A stretch of 64,000 bases of DNA from Tumebacillus sp. BK434 (GTDB lineage: Bacteria > Bacillota > Bacilli > Tumebacillales > Tumebacillaceae): contig NZ_SLXS01000001.1 in NCBI RefSeq assembly GCF_004340785.1, positions 310,001 through 374,000 of the forward strand, read 5' to 3'. Under the pieces are notes generated by a model. The model saw nothing but the letters and a program-made list of their open reading frames with translations, did no database searches and was not told the origin of the DNA. Made by a program: the position numbers and the translations under genes. How positions within the stretch are numbered: position 1 is the first letter of the stretch; each line of letters begins with the position of its first letter. Positions 62,130 to 64,000 of this stretch are shown in pieces.

Positions 62130-62159
62130 TTGCATAACGAACTGATGTTCGCATATACT
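62130..62159 (+). promoter_or_regulatory. SOS promoter of the Y-family polymerase
   Basis: TTGCAT at 62130-62135, 18-base spacer, TATACT at 62154-62159. The first LexA box fills the spacer. Confidence 0.75.
62138..62151 (+). promoter_or_regulatory. LexA (SOS) box 1
   Basis: CGAACTGATGTTCG is a perfect match to the CGAAC-N4-GTTCG operator of Bacillus-type LexA. Lies between -35 and -10. Confidence 0.9.
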
Positions 62160-62173
62160 ATAGCTAAATACAG

Positions 62174-62185
62174 GAACGTATGTTC
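62174..62185 (+). promoter_or_regulatory. LexA (SOS) box 2
   Basis: GAACGTATGTTC, a GAAC-N4-GTTC operator downstream of the -10 and 36 bases (centre to centre about 35) from box 1, so it covers the early transcribed region. Confidence 0.8.
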
Positions 62186-62208
62186 TTAAATTTAGTGGCG
62201 GTGATATT

Positions 62209-63456
62209 GTGAAAGGGTACGATTTAACAGACAAACGGCAGATCTTATTGGTCGACATGAACTCGTTTTACGCCAGTGTCGAGCAGGCGCAGAATCCGGA
62301 GCTGCGCGGCAAGCCGGTCGTGATCTGCGGCGACCCGGAGCGGCGCAGCGGCATCGTGCTGGCGGCGAGCAGAGAGGCGAAGAAGTTTGGCATCAAGACG
62401 GTCGATCCCTTGTGGATGGTGCAGCAAAAATGCCCGCAGGCGGTGATCGTGCGCCCGCGGATGGAGACGTACGTGGAAGTGTCGCTGCGGATCATGGAGA
62501 TCGCGCAGCGCTTTACGCCGCAGGTGGAAGTGTTTTCGATCGACGAGATCTTCCTCGACGTGACGGGGACGGAGAAGCTGTGGGGCGGCCCGTGGGAAGC
62601 GGCGCGCCAGTTCCGCCGCCTCGTGCAGGAGGAGACGGGCGTGGTCTGCTCGGCGGGCATCGGCTACAACAAGCTGGTCGCCAAGGTCTGCTGTGACACC
62701 AAGGCCAAGAAGTCTCCGGAAGGCATCTGGGAGTGGAAGCCGCAGGACATCGCCCGCGAGATGCACCAGCTGCCGGTGCGCGAGCTGTTTGGCGTCGGTT
62801 CGCGGATGGAGCGCCATTTTCACTCGCGGGGGATCGTGACGATCGGCGACCTCGCCGCCTACCCGCTGCATTTATTGAAAAAGCGCTTCGGGATCATGGG
62901 CGAAGTGTACCACCTCTCCGCCAACGGCATCGACTATTCGCCGGTGACGCCGAACACGTTTCGCCAAGATATGAAAAGCGTCGGGCACATGATGACCCTG
63001 CCTCGCGACTACGAGCAGCCGGAAGAGGTGGAAGTGGTGCTGCTCGAGCTCTGTGAAGATGTCTGCCGCCGCCTGCGCCGGATGGGGCGCAACGGGCGGA
63101 CGGTGCACATGCACTGCGGCTATACCGGGCTGATCGGCGGTTTCTCGAAGCAGGTGTCCCTGCCCTTTTCCACCAACATCACCCGCGAAGTGTACGAGAC
63201 GGCCTGCAAGATCTTCCGGGAAAAATGGAACGGCACGGCGGTGCGCTCCGTCGGGCTCTCCGTGGAGAACTTGAGCGATGACCACGAACAGCAGCTCGAC
63301 CTTTTTCACGACCGCGAGCGCGAACGGCGCCTCGCCTATACGATCGACAGCATCAAAGACCGCTTCGGCAACACCGCGCTGATGCGCGCCACTTCGCTGA
63401 CCCGAGCGGGGCAGGCGTTTGAACGGGCCGGGAAGATCGGCGGACATTACCGATAG
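62209..63456 (+). CDS. Y-family DNA polymerase (UvrX/PolY2-like translesion polymerase)
   Basis: 415 aa. Error-prone translesion polymerase of the UmuC/DinB superfamily, closest in style to the SOS-induced YqjW/UvrX group. Catalytic residues: D16 in LLVDMNSFYASVEQ, D112 and E113 in FSIDEIFLDVTG. SAGIGYNKLVAKV marks the palm, and VGSRMERHFHSRG the thumb. A beta-clamp motif QLDLF lies at 362-366. GTG 62209 is the most likely start. Double LexA control is consistent with use only after DNA damage. Confidence 0.93.
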   Translation: MKGYDLTDKRQILLVDMNSFYASVEQAQNPELRGKPVVICGDPERRSGIVLAASREAKKFGIKTVDPLWMVQQKCPQAVIVRPRMETYVEVSLRIMEIAQRFTPQVEVFSIDEIFLDVTGTEKLWGGPWEAARQFRRLVQEETGVVCSAGIGYNKLVAKVCCDTKAKKSPEGIWEWKPQDIAREMHQLPVRELFGVGSRMERHFHSRGIVTIGDLAAYPLHLLKKRFGIMGEVYHLSANGIDYSPVTPNTFRQDMKSVGHMMTLPRDYEQPEEVEVVLLELCEDVCRRLRRMGRNGRTVHMHCGYTGLIGGFSKQVSLPFSTNITREVYETACKIFREKWNGTAVRSVGLSVENLSDDHEQQLDLFHDRERERRLAYTIDSIKDRFGNTALMRATSLTRAGQAFERAGKIGGHYR

Positions 63457-63464
63457 CACAAACG

Positions 63465-63505
63465 AGAGCAGCGTGCGGCAAGGGCACGCTGCTCTTTATT
63501 TTTTC
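63465..63505 (+). terminator. Intrinsic terminator
   Basis: AGAGCAGCGTGC and GCACGCTGCTCT pair with a short loop, followed by TTATTTTTT. Confidence 0.9.
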
Positions 63506-63589
63506 TTAAGAAATTTTGTACTGGCGTCCTAAGATTTTTCGAGTACAATGAGAACAACACGATGAATCCGACAAAGGAGAGTGGAAAAC

Positions 63590-64000
63590 TTGGAATACCA
63601 ACATCTCACACAAACGAGACGTTCTGATATATTTGTTTTTCTTGCGAAATTCTTGACTTCCCCGAAGCAGGTGGGCTCGGTGATGCCTTCTTCGCGCTAC
63701 CTGACGCGCAAGATGATGGCGCCGGTCGACTGGAGCCGGGTGCGCGGTGTCGCCGAGCTCGGCGCAGGCACGGGCGTATTTACGCGGGAGATCGGACGCC
63801 GACTGCATCCGGATGCTCAGGCGGTAGTCTTTGAAGCGGACGCCGCCATGCGCCGCCGCTTGCAGGCGGAGTGCCCTGATTTGCACTATTGGGGAGATGC
63901 GACCGAACTGACCCCTGCGCTGAAACAGTTCGGGATCGGGCAGCTCGACGTCGTCTTTTCAGGGTTGCCGTTTGCCAACTTCGAGCAGGACTTGCGTGAC
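63590..64000 (+). CDS. SAM-dependent methyltransferase (phospholipid N-methyltransferase-like), 3' end beyond window
   Basis: 137 codons visible, still open at the window edge. TTG 63590 is 10 bases after AAAGGAG; a GTG at 63581 sits too close to that site. FLTSPKQVGSVMPSSRYLTRKM followed by a SAM-binding ELGAGTGVFTREI and FEAD is the pattern of the PmtA/rRNA adenine methyltransferase-like class that often methylates phospholipids. Substrate cannot be settled from the fragment. Confidence 0.8.
   Translation, partial: MEYQHLTQTRRSDIFVFLAKFLTSPKQVGSVMPSSRYLTRKMMAPVDWSRVRGVAELGAGTGVFTREIGRRLHPDAQAVVFEADAAMRRRLQAECPDLHYWGDATELTPALKQFGIGQLDVVFSGLPFANFEQDLRD

Noticed and set aside
1..64000. CRISPR arrays, insertion sequences, tRNA or rRNA genes
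   Set aside because: Looked for spaced direct repeats, transposase motifs and conserved RNA sequences; found none beyond the gene duplications listed.

Overview
The window looks like chromosomal DNA of a moderately GC-rich spore-former-type Bacillota, in the Tumebacillus / Brevibacillus / Alicyclobacillaceae neighbourhood. That placement is an inference. It rests on strong AGGAGG Shine-Dalgarno sites, frequent GTG and TTG starts, B. subtilis-type LexA boxes, an aro-trp supraoperon with a TRAP-like leader, an AroH-type chorismate mutase, tandem M42 peptidases and many intrinsic terminators. Nearly all large genes are on the + strand.

Positions 1-27,711 hold a non-ribosomal peptide synthetase (NRPS) locus. 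Four NRPS genes (1+3+2+2 modules, all C-A-T, the first cut at its 5' end by the window edge) are followed by an Sfp-type phosphopantetheinyl transferase and a type II thioesterase. The A-domain codes I read suggest Gly - Pro - ? - Ser-like - Gly - Ser-like - Orn-like - Thr. No epimerization, reductase or type I thioesterase domain is present, so chain release is not explained here. Each NRPS gene ends in a near-copy of one terminator. The terminator is followed at once by an extended -10 promoter with ATTAAAAT direct repeats, and the transferase gene carries a weaker copy. One bimodule (6.26 kb) is present twice, in consecutive genes, at a constant offset of 6,530 bp.

Positions 27,835-30,984 encode an orphan protein of about 1050 aa with an LQKQYGNQ-type N-terminal segment and a duplicated GxFGxxxGSHxTAW module. 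I could not assign it a function.

Positions 31,220-46,091 hold a thiopeptide (thiazolylpeptide) cluster. A strong promoter is followed by three precursor genes spaced exactly 196 bp apart that encode the same 49-aa peptide. Then come a glutamylating LanB half, two SpaB-C/thiopeptide-type proteins, an RRE/E1-like cyclodehydratase partner, a YcaO enzyme with a PHPFP tail, two nitroreductase-type proteins, a ThiF-like protein and an ABC exporter. The set fits heterocyclization, dehydration, oxidation, macrocyclization and export.

Positions 46,229-52,430 carry housekeeping or accessory genes: a secreted amidase with three wall-binding-like repeats, a GyrI-like protein, a CMD/AhpD-like gene whose second redox cysteine is a TGA codon followed by a bacterial SECIS-like hairpin (candidate selenoprotein), small proteins, and three tandem M42 aminopeptidases.

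Positions 52,432-61,335 are an aro-trp supraoperon: aroC-aroB-aroH, then a promoter and TRAP-type leader, trpD-C-F-B-A and aroA. trpE, hisC and tyrA are absent from the positions they occupy in B. subtilis. The window ends with a promoter-terminator leader unit, a membrane protein, a Y-family DNA polymerase under two LexA boxes, and the start of a SAM-dependent methyltransferase gene.
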